A DNA stretch of 64,000 bases, from the NCBI RefSeq assembly GCF_963678635.1, contig NC_087064.1, forward strand, positions 5,368,411-5,432,410. The letters are read 5' to 3'. This stretch comes from Symsagittifera roscoffensis. Lineage: Eukaryota; Xenacoelomorpha; Acoela; Convolutidae. Within the stretch, counting starts at the first letter, position 1. Every line of letters begins with the position of its first letter. Both the position numbers and the translations under genes were made by a program. Below, piece after piece: positions 1 to 19,928 of the stretch. The notes under the pieces are model-generated. The model saw only the letters and a program-made list of their open reading frames with translations, was not told the DNA's origin and did no database searches.

Positions 1-1
1 G

Positions 2-2020
2 AGCTCGCATAAAACTCAAATATCTTTCATCTTTGGTAAAGCTCGCGTTGCGCCCATGAAAGCGCTATCTATACCGAAGCTAGAGCTTCAAGCTGCTCTG
101 CTCGCCACACGACTAAAAGATGATATACTGACCGCCCTTACCGTCTCTATTAATCATGTCTTTATGTGGACAGATAGTACAACAGTTTTGCAGTGGCTAA
201 ACTCCACTGAAAAATTACCTGTATTCGTCGCTAATCGTGTCGGCGAAATCCTCGAGTCGACCACTATTGATGAGTGGCACCATGTTCTGAGCGGCGATAC
301 TCCAGCTGATACCGGTACGCGGGGGATTTCTTCGGAAGCCCTCAAGGATAGCAGCTGGGTTATTGGTCCGAGCATTCTCAGGACTACTGATTGGCCGTTT
401 ATACCCGACGAACGTGTAATCAATAAAATTCGTTTGAAGGGTCCTTCTTGTGATGTTGATAATTGCTTGGAGACATCATCTTCCTTCGTCACCGATGTCA
501 CATCAATCAAACATCCCGAACACGGGTTCAATTGGGAAAGGTTCAGTTCCTTTACAAGATATAAACGAGTAGTCGCTTTTATGTTGAGGGTGTTGCCTTC
601 ACATAAGCACTTTCGTGGTAAAGACTTACGAATCACCGACCCTACTGAACTTGATATTGCAGAAAGCAAACTGATTCATCTTGCTCAGATGGAATCCTTT
701 CCCGTTGAGTTAAAAACACTCACCGCTGGCAAACCTATTAAGAATAGTAGTAAAATTGCCACATACTCGCCATTTATCGGTCCCGCTGGAATCATTCGTT
801 CCACCGGACGGATTGTGCGCTTAGTGGAGGATACCGAGTTTGATACTAAGCACCCAATAATACTCGACGCCCGACATACCTTAGTTCGTTTGTTGGCCCG
901 CAGCCTCCACCATAAGCATTTTCATCAAGGATTAGATTACATGCGCTCCGTTTTAAATATGAAATATGCAATACTTGGGTTGCGTCGACTACTTCGGTCT
1001 ATCGAAAATCAATGTGTGACATGCCGTAAGCGCAAAGCAAGCACCATCCAGCCAATTATGTCCGATTTACCTGTCGAACGTCTCGGATATAAGCAACCAC
1101 CCTTCAATCATACGGGTGTGGATTACTTTGGACCGCTTTACGTTCCGGTTCGCAGAAGCACGGAAAAAAGATGGGGATTCCTTTTTACTTGCCTCACCAC
1201 CAGGGCTGTACACCTTGAGATTGTACCATCTCTGGACACCAGTTCGTGTGTCATGGGCATTGAACGTTTCGTTGCGCGCCGTGGTACGCCAAGCACAATC
1301 TGGTCGGATAATGGCACGAACTTCGTTGGTGCGGAAAAGGAATTACTTGCCTGCATCAAGAGCTGGAATGGCATGGCTCCGACCATTTTTGCACACAAAG
1401 GTGTTACTTGGAAATTTAACCCGCCAGGCGCACCCCATCATGGCGGCTCCTGGGAACGCCTCGTCCGAAGCGTGAAGCGCGTGCTGTACGATATCCTAGG
1501 CAGTAGGCGAGTCACTGAAGAGGTGTTAGGAACAACACTCTGCTTAGTTGAACAGGCTTTGAATTCGAGGCCAATCACTCCCGTTAGTACCGATTCACGT
1601 GAGTTAGAAGCGTTAACCCCAAACCATTTTTTGCTTGGACAACATGCCACAAGCTTTCCTTCGCTTTTACCCGGGGAGCACTTCGATCACAAGAAAAGGT
1701 ACGTGCGAGCGCAGTCATATGCTAACGCGATTTGGTCTCGTTGGCTTCGAGAATATGTTCCCTCGCTGAATAAGCGTGTCAAGTGGCACACTCATTCTGA
1801 CTTCACTCTTAAAACAGGCGATCTCGTGTGGGTGATTGAGCCCGATAGTCCGCGTGGGTACTACCCTCTCGCCCGAATCGTCAAGCTAAACTACGGACAG
1901 GACGGTTGCGCTCGATCCGCCCTTGTTAAGACCGCCACCCGTGAAGTCACTCGGCCGACCGTTAAGCTCGCTCCGGTTCTTCCTTCTTCAGGGGGGGAGG
2001 ATGTTGCAATGCAAATGTAG
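2..2020 (+). CDS. BEL/Pao retrotransposon pol, 3' part (RNase H - integrase), 5' end outside window
   Basis: The frame is open from base 2, so the ATG at base 56 is internal and not the true start. In order it shows: an RNase H-like part (SIPKLELQAALLA, then MWTDSTTVLQWL, then a PADTGTRG motif like the BEL NPAD..SRG motif); an integrase zinc finger with paired His and a CxxC (CVTC); and an integrase core with the D, D and E positions in HTGVDYFGP, WSDNGTNFVG and GGSWERLVRSVKR. It ends with the C-terminal domain typical of BEL/Pao pol (KTGDLVWVIEPDSPRGYYPLARI). All catalytic acids seen are present and there is no stop or frameshift over more than 670 codons, unlike the other retroelements here. 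RT, protease and gag would lie upstream of the window. The product would insert element cDNA into chromosomes. Family assignment is confident; whether the whole element is active cannot be judged. Confidence 0.93.
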   Translation, partial: SSHKTQISFIFGKARVAPMKALSIPKLELQAALLATRLKDDILTALTVSINHVFMWTDSTTVLQWLNSTEKLPVFVANRVGEILESTTIDEWHHVLSGDTPADTGTRGISSEALKDSSWVIGPSILRTTDWPFIPDERVINKIRLKGPSCDVDNCLETSSSFVTDVTSIKHPEHGFNWERFSSFTRYKRVVAFMLRVLPSHKHFRGKDLRITDPTELDIAESKLIHLAQMESFPVELKTLTAGKPIKNSSKIATYSPFIGPAGIIRSTGRIVRLVEDTEFDTKHPIILDARHTLVRLLARSLHHKHFHQGLDYMRSVLNMKYAILGLRRLLRSIENQCVTCRKRKASTIQPIMSDLPVERLGYKQPPFNHTGVDYFGPLYVPVRRSTEKRWGFLFTCLTTRAVHLEIVPSLDTSSCVMGIERFVARRGTPSTIWSDNGTNFVGAEKELLACIKSWNGMAPTIFAHKGVTWKFNPPGAPHHGGSWERLVRSVKRVLYDILGSRRVTEEVLGTTLCLVEQALNSRPITPVSTDSRELEALTPNHFLLGQHATSFPSLLPGEHFDHKKRYVRAQSYANAIWSRWLREYVPSLNKRVKWHTHSDFTLKTGDLVWVIEPDSPRGYYPLARIVKLNYGQDGCARSALVKTATREVTRPTVKLAPVLPSSGGEDVAMQM

Positions 2021-2085
2021 AGTATAGATGCATATAAAACAATAGTATAAATGCATAAAACTGAACCAAAATGTAACAACAATAA
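1991..2085 (+). repeat. polypurine tract and probable start of 3' LTR of the BEL/Pao element
   Basis: A purine run (GGGGGGGAGGA) lies inside the last codons of pol and is followed directly by TGTTGCAATGC, the usual TG start of an LTR right after a polypurine tract. TATA-like words (TATAAAA, TATAAAT) follow within 50 bases. The 3' end of the LTR and the target duplication were not found, because the 5' LTR lies outside the window. The LTR call is an inference from position and composition. Confidence 0.4.
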
Positions 2086-2172
2086 GCGCAGTTGGCCGAG
2101 TGGCCTAAGCTACAATAACGCCCACTATATAGACTCTACAGTTGACGTAGGTTCGAGTCCCCCACCTGCCCA
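2086..2172 (+). pseudogene. tRNA-like relic (class II, Leu/Ser-like) or tRNA-derived SINE head
   Basis: A match to the pol III A box (TGGCCGAGTGG, 2093-2103) and a perfect B box (GGTTCGAGTCC, 2150-2160) are spaced as in tRNAs with a long variable arm. The acceptor and anticodon stems do not pair properly: GCGCAGT pairs poorly with the 3' strand. It is therefore a tRNA pseudogene or the head of a tRNA-derived SINE rather than a working tRNA gene. Confidence 0.4.
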
Positions 2173-3491
2173 TGTATTAATATACTAAAAAAGGGGGTTA
2201 TATCCTATTTTAACTGTTTTGTTGATTCTAATTTGGTTCAACCTTGATTAAGGCTGACCGCTAAAAAAGAGCAATTTGTCTCAAGGACATTACCGACCGG
2301 TTCTTGTGGCTAGCTTGCGCCGATTTGTACCGAAACAAGTTGATGATTGAAGCAATACGATATTTATGCTCGATAGAGATTTTTGATGAGTTCTTGCCGA
2401 AAAATGCTCTCATTAATTTAAACTTCTTGAACCTTCAATTTTGTTGATTTACGGAGATTGAGCGCACAGCAGCTTTTTTTGCGACATATTGCGGTCCCTG
2501 TTAGTTTTAACGCCCTTTTCCCAGCCTCCACCCCCCCCCCCCCCCCCCCGGGAAAAAAAACGAAAAAGCTGACCAATTGTCAAATTTTACTGTTATATAT
2601 CTGAACAAAAAAAGTTTTTATCAACCTACTCAGCCCAAAATTTTAAGTATCAAAGTATGAAATTTAGAAATATAAATGCTCGAACCTGATTGGTGGAAAT
2701 TAAATACATACCGGGTTCATAGTTGGGTTGGAACACAGCATTTAATCAGTAATGATGCGCTGCTGCTGCGTTAGTTCGGAAATTTACGTAAAAAGACCTT
2801 AGATGTAAAACTACCCTGAAAAAACTGAACTTTAGGCGAGTAGCACCCAATATTCCGATAGAACTTTGGAAAAAATGTATTAAGAAAAAAAAACGATATT
2901 TTTTCATTTTTTGGTACTAGCCACATACATTTTCAGCCGACCGCCCCTAAATTGTTTTAATTTGGCGCAAATTCGTCTTAATTTTGAGGTAGAGTGTGCG
3001 CCAAAAGAAATGCAAGCTTCTGTCAAAAAGTTCCAAAAAGCGCCCAAAAACGGTCTTTTTGGCCTGTTTTTTTCATTAATTTGCCTGAGCCGCAGACATT
3101 TTTGTCATAATAGTTTTTTTTTACTTTTAAAAGGCTTAAAAAAGACGTCGAAATTTACGCCAGGTAACCCAAAGATTCGAGGATCGATACCCACACTGTC
3201 AATTATTTTGTTAAACTGCTCTGAAAAAAATAATCACTCCTAGCATATATAAACTTCATTTTCCTTGTAAATTGGATGAAATTTTCGAAATAAACGAAAC
3301 TTTTTTGATTTTTTCCCCCACATTTATTTAAAAATGATCACCGATTGATATTTTAATAGCGTTCAAGTTTTAATAAATAACTTGCGTTAATTCTAGTTGG
3401 ATTGATTTCTGAGCCGGGTTGAAGTCGTCGCTTGCTCGTTACCAATATAAATTGTTACCGGTAAGACAGAATGTTACTACCACCCCGGGTT

Positions 3492-3670
3492 GACAAAAAA
3501 TGCTTATCATACTATTTCATAATATGGAAAAGTGCTTATGATACTATTTCATAGACCAAAAAAATCTATGAAATTAGCATGGTAAGCATTTTTTCCATAG
3601 TATGAAATAATATGATAGGCATTTTTTCCATACTATGAAATTGTGAGACAAGCATTTTTTCCATAAATGA
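3492..3670. repeat. imperfect inverted and direct repeat cluster
   Basis: The words ATACTATTTCATA and its complement TATGAAATA(A/G)T recur several times in both orientations, each next to a TGCTTAT or GCATTTTTTCCAT word. The local foldback CTATTTCATAG...CTATGAAAT sits in the middle. This looks like a decayed foldback or MITE-type element. No coding content. Confidence 0.45.
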
Positions 3671-4242
3671 AAACACCAAAAAATATTTATTTTGAAATTC
3701 TGTGTTTCATCCGAAACACTAGCCCTTGACTTTTTGTCATAAGAAAACCCAGTGTGTAACTGGCAGTTACCACGCAGATAACTGCATTTGGTGATTTTTG
3801 CCACCTACATTAATTTTTACATTTTCACATGGAATTATATACCAAAAGTGTAACTTTTTGTATATGGCTAGATAATTTTTGGTTTGAAAATTTTGGTAGT
3901 TGAGAAAAAACGCCTGTTTTTTTTACAAATTTATTTTTATCTTAGCAAATGAAATAAAAAAATAATACTCGTGTTTTTAGTCAGTGAGAAAAGATTGAAT
4001 CGATTAATAAGCGTTAAGCTCCAAGTAAGTATTGATGTAAAATTTTCAGACGAAATCACAGAGGAAATGCAGTCTGTGATTAAGGAGGTTTGATTTCACG
4101 CTTCCGTTTTTAAGTTTCTTTTATATATTTCGTTGATGGAAAAAAGACTGATTGGAATAATCTTTACTCCTTAAACAGCAACCGCCTGTTTTTGGCTTTA
4201 AACATTTTTTGAAGCTTCTAGACAATTAAGTTTTGAAAAAGG

Positions 4243-4402
4243 GGCGCCGGTCGCGGTGGTTTTTTTTCAGTCGCGCCAATCTTCAATTAACAAGTTTCGG
4301 TCGCGCCGGTCTCGAATTGCCAATATAAAATTGCGCCGATCTGGAATTGCCAAATTTGGGTCGCGCCGGTCTTTTCTGAAGTCGCGGAACTCGACCCGGG
4401 TT
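4243..4402. repeat. short degenerate tandem repeat with TCGCGCCGGTCT core
   Basis: About five degenerate units of 25-35 bases, each with a core like GTCGCGCCGGTCT followed by AATTGCCAA. The units are strikingly GC-rich for this AT-rich region. A 62-codon open frame across it only reflects the repeat. Function unknown. Confidence 0.5.
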
Positions 4403-6544
4403 ATGTCGAATAGACCAAACATATTGTATGTAAAATTAGTTTAATTTACCTTATGAAGTTCCGCCACAAAATTTGAGATAATTATATAAAATAGTGAAAA
4501 TGATATACTTTGGAAAGTGTCCGTGAAAACAATAAATAACACAAATTTTCATCTGTTGTGTGATTGCTTTTGACTCGCAAATGTCATGCAAGTGACATTT
4601 TGGGGAGATTTTGATGGAGGTTCTCGTTAGCCGGGGCAGATAAATCAGCGTGTTAACTTCTAAATGTGAACAGTTAAAGTGTTCATGGCACTTTTGTATT
4701 TTGTGAGTTACCATATGGTAGATTTTCTCTCATTTCTTATACGCTTTTCTTGATTTCCGTCGGCGATTTTTGTTCCGTTTTCGAGTTTAAGCGAGATTGT
4801 GTATGAATGAATATTAAAATAACAGTTCTAGCCCCAGGATAAATTTTTGAGGTTGGAAGAAACGTGTTTAGACTTAAGAGGTGGTCGAGGAATGTAATTG
4901 TAATTGCAGAGCACTTTATAAATTTGAGAGTCTCGGGGCAAATTCAATTTTATTCAATTTTCCAACCGGGAATTTAGCTGCCACAAAATAGGTAAAATGG
5001 CTTATAGTCAAAATCAGAGGCGCGAGGGTGAAATTAAACGCTCCTCAATTTGGCGTTTCAAAAGGACAATGAAGATAGAAGACCGGGGCTAAAATGGAGT
5101 GAAAAGCCAGGCGACTGATTGATGGAAAAAAGATGATTAGCTGCCCGTTTTTACTGAATTATTCTTGCGCTCGAAAATTACAAGGTGATATTCGAGACTA
5201 AAAGTGTCACTAGACTAAATGACAATCAAACTTGGTATATATAATTTTTTTTTCAAATTTTTCTTCGGAGCTGAAATAGTGTAATGAGAAATAATTTTTT
5301 TGTCACGTGATGAAGTAGTGTGAAAAAAAGGGTTCATAAAAACGCAATTTGCTATAGTTTCTATCAGAGCTAACCAAAAATAACAATTGATGTAAAATAG
5401 AGAAAAAAAATTGTTACGCATTTGCTACTATATTTTACGTGGCCATATTTTGAATTACGCAGAAAAAAAATCCGGAAAAAATTATGGCACAGGCTGTGAA
5501 ACAGAGTACAAATGTAAATATTGGACCACCAAAAAAATCAACAACTACACAATTTTAAATATACATCTATTTTTTAGAACGTGCGTTCGTTCAAATTCTG
5601 TATTTAAACTTTTGCAATCACTAACAAAGGCAGTAATTCAATCAAAAACAGGATAATTTTTTTAGAACATACAAGGCTGGAAAAAGTATAATTAAATAAA
5701 AACTGAGATGAATTGATCTGAATTGGAAGAAAAAAAATTTCAAGTCAAAAAGAATTGCGATCAGAGCTTAATTTGTTGTTAAGTAAGTTCAAAACATAGT
5801 GAAAAAATGCCAGATCTTGCGCGATATGTTTTTGACATCACGCTGTAACTTCAAACTAAAAATGAAATTTACCCGCGCTGCGAGCTATAGTTAGAGGTGT
5901 ATTAATACCAAATACTTGTATTGCTCTCTAAAAGTTTATTTGGATCCTTTTTGTGTACGTATTAGGCTAAATATGACATGACCATATTGTATAAATTAAG
6001 GTGAAACTCGATTGATGTTGCGATTGTAATCTGAAGTGGATTTAAAGCTGGTCAAAATTGGTTCATGTTCAAAAATAAAATGTGAGTTAACGCAGAATAA
6101 TAGTTTTTGGTCGTTTTAAGTTGTTCATTTTAGCCTGTAAAAAGTTTTTGAAAGTACCAGGCTGATGAATTAAGTCCAGATACATTTTTTTCTTATTGCG
6201 AAAAAAAACGTAGAAATTTGATTGTTCAATTCTTATGAATATCTAATTGAATGGTGCAACAATTATGCAATTTCAATTTACTAATCTGCTTCAACTATTT
6301 TCGGTATTCTGACCTACCAACATCGCAAGTTTAAATTGCATAGGCGGAAACATGTTTTATATTTAATCAAAAGAGGACTTAGGAAGTTTTTAGCAATTAC
6401 AGAACTTATTGTTCCGATCATTTGAAAAATAGGGAGGAACTTTGTAATCGGGTTGTTTTGGTTTTTTCTTTGTTCTCCACACAAAATCAGATACCACAAA
6501 TAATCAACGGACTAGGTTGAAAAAATTATCATTTAAAGCCCTAT

Positions 6545-7270
6545 CAATTGTGATTCGAACGACAATTAGAAATTTGAAAAATATTTTCCCAGTGTCGAGA
6601 AAAATCGGTTTGAAAATTTCGATTTTTTGTTCAATTTTGAGCGAGTCAGCAGGCTTACCATTTGCTTATTTATGCTTGCAAATTTAGTTTTCCCCAAATA
6701 AGTTATTTTTAGGAGTTTTTAGCGCCATCTTAGGAATCAAAAAATTTGTTTGTTTTTCCTGCCATTTTTCTTCAAAAATTGTTTTCCAATTTGAATAATT
6801 TTCTATGACTGACGAAAATGCCTCAGCATTGCTTTTTTTTGTTCATATACTTTTATTACACCACAGTAGAACGAAGAATGCTTTTCTGTAATTTTAAAGA
6901 TATGGCCGGATCATTCTGTCGAATAATCTTAAATGCAGCGTTTCGTTTATATCCATTTATCACACCACGCAAAACATCACGAGGCCAAACTGTGCACTGG
7001 TTAGGCGCACAATTTTGTGTCTGTATGTTCCTGGATTCCAGAGACAAGTCTTTAAACATGTTAAAATTTTGTCGGAACGATCAAAGGAAATTAAAGAACA
7101 AAAGAAGAACAAAGGGAGCGTCCTTATTGCGGAATCCGCTTACAATGAACAAAATGCGCAGTTTGGCCTCGTAATGAAGAAAAACCGACACTAATTTGAG
7201 AACAAAAAATTTGTGCGTTTCCTAGACCATGGTCTGAACATACTGTGCTACTTGCACAGTAACCGGCCAT
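6545..7270 (+). repeat. dispersed repeat family A, copy 1
   Basis: It shares several words in the same order with 35885-36515: GATTC(G/A)AACGAC, AGTGTCGAGAAAAA, a CGAGCAGGC-like word, GTTTTTAGCGCCAT and, at its end, TGTGCTACTTGC followed by a CCGGC word. A third copy in opposite orientation lies at 20360-21050. No open frame is shared, so this is a non-autonomous or decayed element of unknown class. Confidence 0.5.
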
Positions 7271-7884
7271 CCTTGTTATGTGGTTACAGGTAGTTTCAGT
7301 TGATTCTCACCTTGAAGATTTATATCAGGTCGCTTGATATCAGCGCAGACATTCTCCATTATATACAGAGCTATAAGTAGGGCATACTAAGGCACGTCTT
7401 TTTATATAATATCGAAAGGTATACCTTTTCTTCCTTTTTGTTTAGTTCTTTTTGGCTCTTTTTCCAACTTCCTTATAAAATAGGTAGTAATATGTAAAGT
7501 ATTCCGTTGTTTGAAAAAATGGCGTTTTCAAGAATCTTTTTGATCTAGTTACAAATTATGGTAATTATTCAATGAAGCCAATATTTTGCTCTATGGTACT
7601 CTCATGTTGAGGGATTTTTTGATGTGTTCAACTCAAACGCTGATTCGCTGTACAATTGTCTCTTTTCTCCTACTTGGTTGTCGGCAAAAAATTTGAGCTA
7701 ATTTTCAAGTCACTCTACTCAACTAACTATTTAAGTAACTAACTCACTAACTAACTGAAAAAACTACTTAATTAATTAACTAACTACCAAGCAACTAACT
7801 AACTAACTAACTAACTAACTTACTAACTAACTAACTAAATAACTGACTAACTAAATAACTAATCAAACAGCCAACTAACTAACA

Positions 7885-7937
<53 letters not shown>

Positions 7938-8072
7938 CATCAACTAAATAACTAACTAACTAACCAACTAACTAACTAACTAACTAACTAATCAAAGAAC
8001 TACTTAATTAACTAACTACCTACCAAGCAGCTAATTAACTAACTAACTAAATAAACAACTAATCAACCAGCC

Positions 8073-8206
<134 letters not shown>

Positions 8207-8311
8207 TCAATTAACTAACTAACTAACTAATCAAAAAACTACTTAATTAACTAACTACCTACCAAGCAGCTAACTAACTAACTAACTAAATAAATAACTA
8301 ATCTTGCAGCC

Positions 8312-8350
<39 letters not shown>

Positions 8351-8430
8351 GAACGAACTAACTAACTAACTAACTAACTAATCAACTAACTAACTAACTA
8401 ACGAACTAAATAACTAACTAACTAACTAAA

Positions 8431-8461
<31 letters not shown>

Positions 8462-8462
8462 A

Positions 8463-8509
<47 letters not shown>

Positions 8510-8513
8510 TTAA

Positions 8514-16075
<7,562 letters not shown>

Positions 16076-17745
16076 GCTTATTAGTTTTGTACTGTATAGA
16101 AGCCGAGGGTGGTCAACCTAGTACACCAGCTTGCAAAGCTGCGCCTAGGATGAAAGGAAGATCTCGGTGACTACTTTGTTTGCATCCGAGAGCTGATGGC
16201 GCGGTTGAGCGAAGCTGGAGAAGCAATCACGGTCACACATTTCAATTCTCATGTGATCAATAGACTGTTTGACAGCTTTGAACATTTTGTGGCGCAGGAG
16301 AGCTTTCAACCAGCATGAACGTGCACTGTCAATTCATGTTAGTGGTTGTCAAACACACTAAGAAAGTTTTAATGAGATACCCAGCTGAATCAAGAGTTCA
16401 CAGTTCAAACACTCTTCAACAGAAATGTGTAGCAGGGCGCTATAATAGAATGATTACGGCAATAACTCGAGGTCTGCTGGGTGCGAGTCATATCAAAAGC
16501 TGTGAGGGTTTGGCTTTTTTCTTTCCACATCCAGCCACCAGGAGCGGCTTTCGCCTATCGAGATGCGCTACGAGAAAGCAACAAAAATGGGATGTCTGCA
16601 TATGTTCGGCTGCCCGGCATACTACCTCGATCGAAGCAACAGATAAAAAAAGAATCTAAAGGGTAAGACAACTCTTTGCACTTCATCAGATGGATGTGAA
16701 GTCAGCTTTCCTTAATCTCTTTTGGCAGTGACTGTATGCATGGAGCAGCGAGAGTGGATCTACAGTGGGCTTGCTACAACAAAGTCTCAAGGGACTGCGA
16801 CAGGCAGGAAAATACTGGTACCAGGCGCTAAGCCCGGTTTATGTTGGATGACAGAGGCGCATTGTCTTGTTCTTGTGGATGCAGATCGAGCAGTCACCTG
16901 GGTCGGCAACTGTGAATCGATCAATCTACAATGCTGATCGTTTGGAGCGTTTTCACTTAGCTGACTGTAAACCAGTTGCGACAGCAGCGGACATCAGCGC
17001 TCCAACTGTCAAAGAAAAACTGCCCGGTTGCTAGATCAGCAGAAGCAGTGTTAGTGTAGGCTGAGGACTACAGAGGCGTTGTGTGCTCGTCATTCTACAT
17101 AACTAAACACAAAAGGCCGGATATTTTGGCTGCTACGAGTCAATTGTCTCGTTTCCTGGAGAATCCGGGCAAAAGGCACTGGGTGGCTGTAAAGTTGGTT
17201 CTTCGTTTCCTGAAGGGGAGCAAAGATCTGGAGCTATACTACTCCAAGGACTCTATTGGTTCAACACTCTGTGAACCCGTAGACACTGACTGCTTTGTAG
17301 ATGTGGACAATGGAATGTTAACTACTGGCTACAGCTTTCATTTGCATAAGACAGGGGTCGAATTCAGCTGGAACAGTAAAAAAAACCAGCGGCAGCCATA
17401 TCTACCATTGAAGTTGCGTACCAGGCAATGGTAGCACTGGTTCAAAAGGCTTTTTAACTGCAAGAGAATGCAGCCAGAGCTGCATCAAGATGAGCACGGA
17501 CCCTCTGATGCTGAAGCAAACGAAGCGTACCGAATTGATGTACCATTGTTTTCGAGAAAGAGTTGAAGATGGGTCCGTCAATTTTCAGTATTGCTTTACC
17601 AGGATCTAAGAGGTCAACTTTTTGACGAAAGCCTTGAGCAAGGTTAAAATTCATCAACATTTCTGAACACAGATGGTTGCAGCCTGACAATAGACAAAGC
17701 CGATCCAGTCTGAGTTGGGTGTTGAGGTCAATCTCTTTCAAGTTC
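16076..17745 (+). pseudogene. decayed Ty1/copia retrotransposon (gag to RNase H, many deletions)
   Basis: Pieces in different frames follow the copia order. Gag: RELMARLSEAGEAI and FEHFVAQESFQPA near 16170-16315. End of integrase: MFGCPAYYLDRSNR near 16600. RT: HQMDVKSAFLN near 16685. End of RT: FHLADCKPVATAAD near 16950. RNase H: KRPDILAATSQLSRFLENPG, then DVDNGMLTTGYSFHLHKTG and FSWNSKKNQ at 17081-17434. RNase H tail: MYHCFRERVEDGSV and FLTKALSKVK near 17540-17655. Several stops, frameshifts and large internal deletions leave it dead. Open frames on the opposite strand here are shadows. LTRs were not recognised. Confidence 0.88.
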
Positions 17746-17989
17746 AGACAGAATAATTGAAGACAAGCACTTGGGAGGTCAAGACTGATTGAACTAGTAA
17801 AATTTGACTCAACTCTGACAAGGTCGACTGGTGATTACAAACTGAATCTTTAGTCGGTAAATACCAAACTGATACGTTTTTGATGCTTATGTTGTCTTGT
17901 CATTTTATCTAAGTTCAATCCTCCGATCAAAACCTGGTCTGTAACCCCAGCTTATTTAATCGCAGCTGCTCAAAATTTGAGTCTTCGCA

Positions 17990-18400
17990 TATTAGAAAAA
18001 CATAGAAAATAAATGTATATATGATAGCCCGTAGCTGCATTGTCTCGTAACACACAAAGACTTCCCATTGTTACTAGGGGTACTAACAGGAATTCGACCC
18101 CCTGCTGACCCAAAGGGCCCCCCTTTGTACTATTTTGAGATATACATTTTTGGCTGACTGACCCTGTGCCTTTGCCGCCAATAAATACTAATTTTGAGGG
18201 GGAGTTTGCCCCAAAAAACGCAATTTTTTGGTCAAATTTTTTCCAAAAATGCCTAAAAACTATTCTTCTAAAATTTGCCTGCGGCGCAGAAAATTTGGTC
18301 AAATCTGAGTTTTTAGAGTGATTTAGTAGAGCTAAAAAAAAAGTAGTTACTTAAAATCCTCCCCCCGTTCGAGAAAATCTTACTTCCACCCCTGGATGGT
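17990..18400 (-). repeat. dispersed repeat with pol III B-box-like word
   Basis: On the minus strand it reads from CAGGGGTGGA (18385-18394 on the plus strand as TCCACCCCTG) to a word like CAGCAGGGGGTCGAATTCC near 18090-18110. A related B-box-like word is at 32716-32735 (GGCAGGGAGTCGAATCC), and related CAGGGGTGGA words are at 34788 and 39215. This suggests one dispersed family, possibly tRNA-derived. Boundaries are rough. Confidence 0.4.
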
Positions 18401-19793
18401 GTAGCTTTAGATTTTCGGAAAAAAGGGTCTTTCTGGCATTAAGGAGAGCTCAGTTGACCCAAAAAAAGTTAACAAAATTGTAAAAACTTTTCAAACTTCC
18501 CCGCTCCTGTCTTCACAGCTTAATTAAGTTTTGCAAGAAATTTTTACCTGCTGAGTCTCTGAATGAAATTAGATTTGAGGTAAAAAAGAAAATTAAAAAG
18601 TAAAAAAGATATAAAATGATGACAGTGTGATATTGAATTGAAGTTTACAAAGTGGACACTTGAATGCCATCGCGAGTTAATCGATGCGATAAATAAAAGT
18701 GTTATTAAATTTATGGTTCCAGTCGATTTAAACTGGCTATTATATTACATACAAGACCGTTTAGACGCAATCGCTGAGTTCTATCATGCATGAAGACTAT
18801 CTATATTGTACCAATTAAAAGCCACTCAACCAATTTGCTCACATGTTATCATGATTTTGGTAATAACTTTTAAAAGAGACGCAACTGGCGATAGTTTCAT
18901 TAGTCAGAAGAAAAGTGTATGAAAATTTATATAAAGATGAAGTACTGAATGGTCCGACACTGCCCTTGAACTAACTGAACTATCTTCTATCCCTAGATCA
19001 GTTTAGGGGGATCATTTGTTCACTTGGTCCTTCAAGGGGAGAGATTGTTCACATGAGCCCTGATGCCCTTTAACGAGTGTGATTTGGTTTTTTGTTCACG
19101 TTAAAAAATAAAACGTTATAACGGATTAATTATTTCCTTTTTGTAAGTTCTCCCTATACACGCAGTTTCAATCAATAAATGATATATTTTGTGTGGTGCA
19201 TGGTAATTAAGATACAAGACATTTGGACGACAAGAGATTAAGACGAAATGGCATTAAGACGACAAATGAGAGCTAAACATGTCAATATAATGAGTTTAAG
19301 CGAATTATAGTTCTCAAAACTAACATCGGAGAAAATGCGTGTTGTGTCGTATTGAAGTCCAAGAAAAAGCGGTTGTCGTCCTAACAGCTGTCGTTTTCAT
19401 TGTTGGATTTCATTTTGAATCAAGTTACGCCTTATTTGGACAAATCAGATTCCAGCGCTTAAGTTTGGATTTAATTTTGGAAATTTTTCTCAGCCAAATC
19501 AATTCATTTCCACAAAAAAATTAGGTAAAAATATCTGGTCAAATTTGATTAAGCTTTGCTTTTGACACATTTTGCTTGTACGGGTCTTAATTTATTCGAA
19601 ACGTAAACAAGCATAATAAATTAATTATTATTTTTAAATTTTGATAGTTAATTTATTTGTTCTATCCAAAATGGATCTGTTTGAAAAGTCAATTCTCAAA
19701 TTTTTCTAACAAAAGTTTCATACAATAAGGTTTTAAAAGTATGAAGCAAGTTAATATGCAATATTTTTTGGATTTTCTGAGGCCAGATTGAGA

Positions 19794-19928
19794 ACGCTAA
19801 ATATGTGTAAGCAAATCATGCCCAAAGGAGCCACTTAGGGCTGAATTATTGCTGGATCATACAGATCCAGCAATGATTCAGCCCAAAGTGGCTCCTTTGG
19901 GCATGATTTGCTTACACATACTTAGCGT
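19794..19928. repeat. near-perfect 135-bp hairpin (65-bp arms, 5-base loop)
   Basis: Left arm 19794-19858, loop ATACA at 19859-19863, right arm 19864-19928. The arms differ at only 3 of 65 positions. The arm starts ACGCTAA and ends GCTGGATC. No open frame and no obvious target-site duplication outside. It could be a young foldback/MITE-type element, or a transcribed hairpin feeding small RNAs. The stem is longer than a usual animal microRNA precursor. Confidence 0.9.

Larger units (their letters stand above)
2173..7715. other. AT-rich non-coding stretch with dispersed repeats
   Basis: No convincing gene was seen. Short open frames are AT-rich and match no family I recognise. The stretch holds a run of 19 C at 2531-2549, an inverted-repeat cluster near 3.5 kb, a short tandem repeat near 4.3 kb and a dispersed repeat near 6.5-7.3 kb, each listed separately. 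A B-box-like word near 3177-3198 suggests another decayed short element. Confidence 0.6.

Noticed and set aside
2086..2172. Functional tRNA-Leu or tRNA-Ser gene
   Set aside because: The A and B boxes are good, but the acceptor and anticodon stems do not pair. It was kept only as a relic.
17454..17741. 95-codon minus-strand open frame
   Set aside because: The plus strand of the same bases encodes the copia RNase H tail (MYHCFRERVEDGSV, FLTKALSKVK), so the minus frame is a shadow.
19794..19928. Canonical microRNA precursor
   Set aside because: A 65-bp almost fully paired stem with a 5-base loop is longer and more perfect than usual animal microRNA hairpins. A foldback element or siRNA source fits better.
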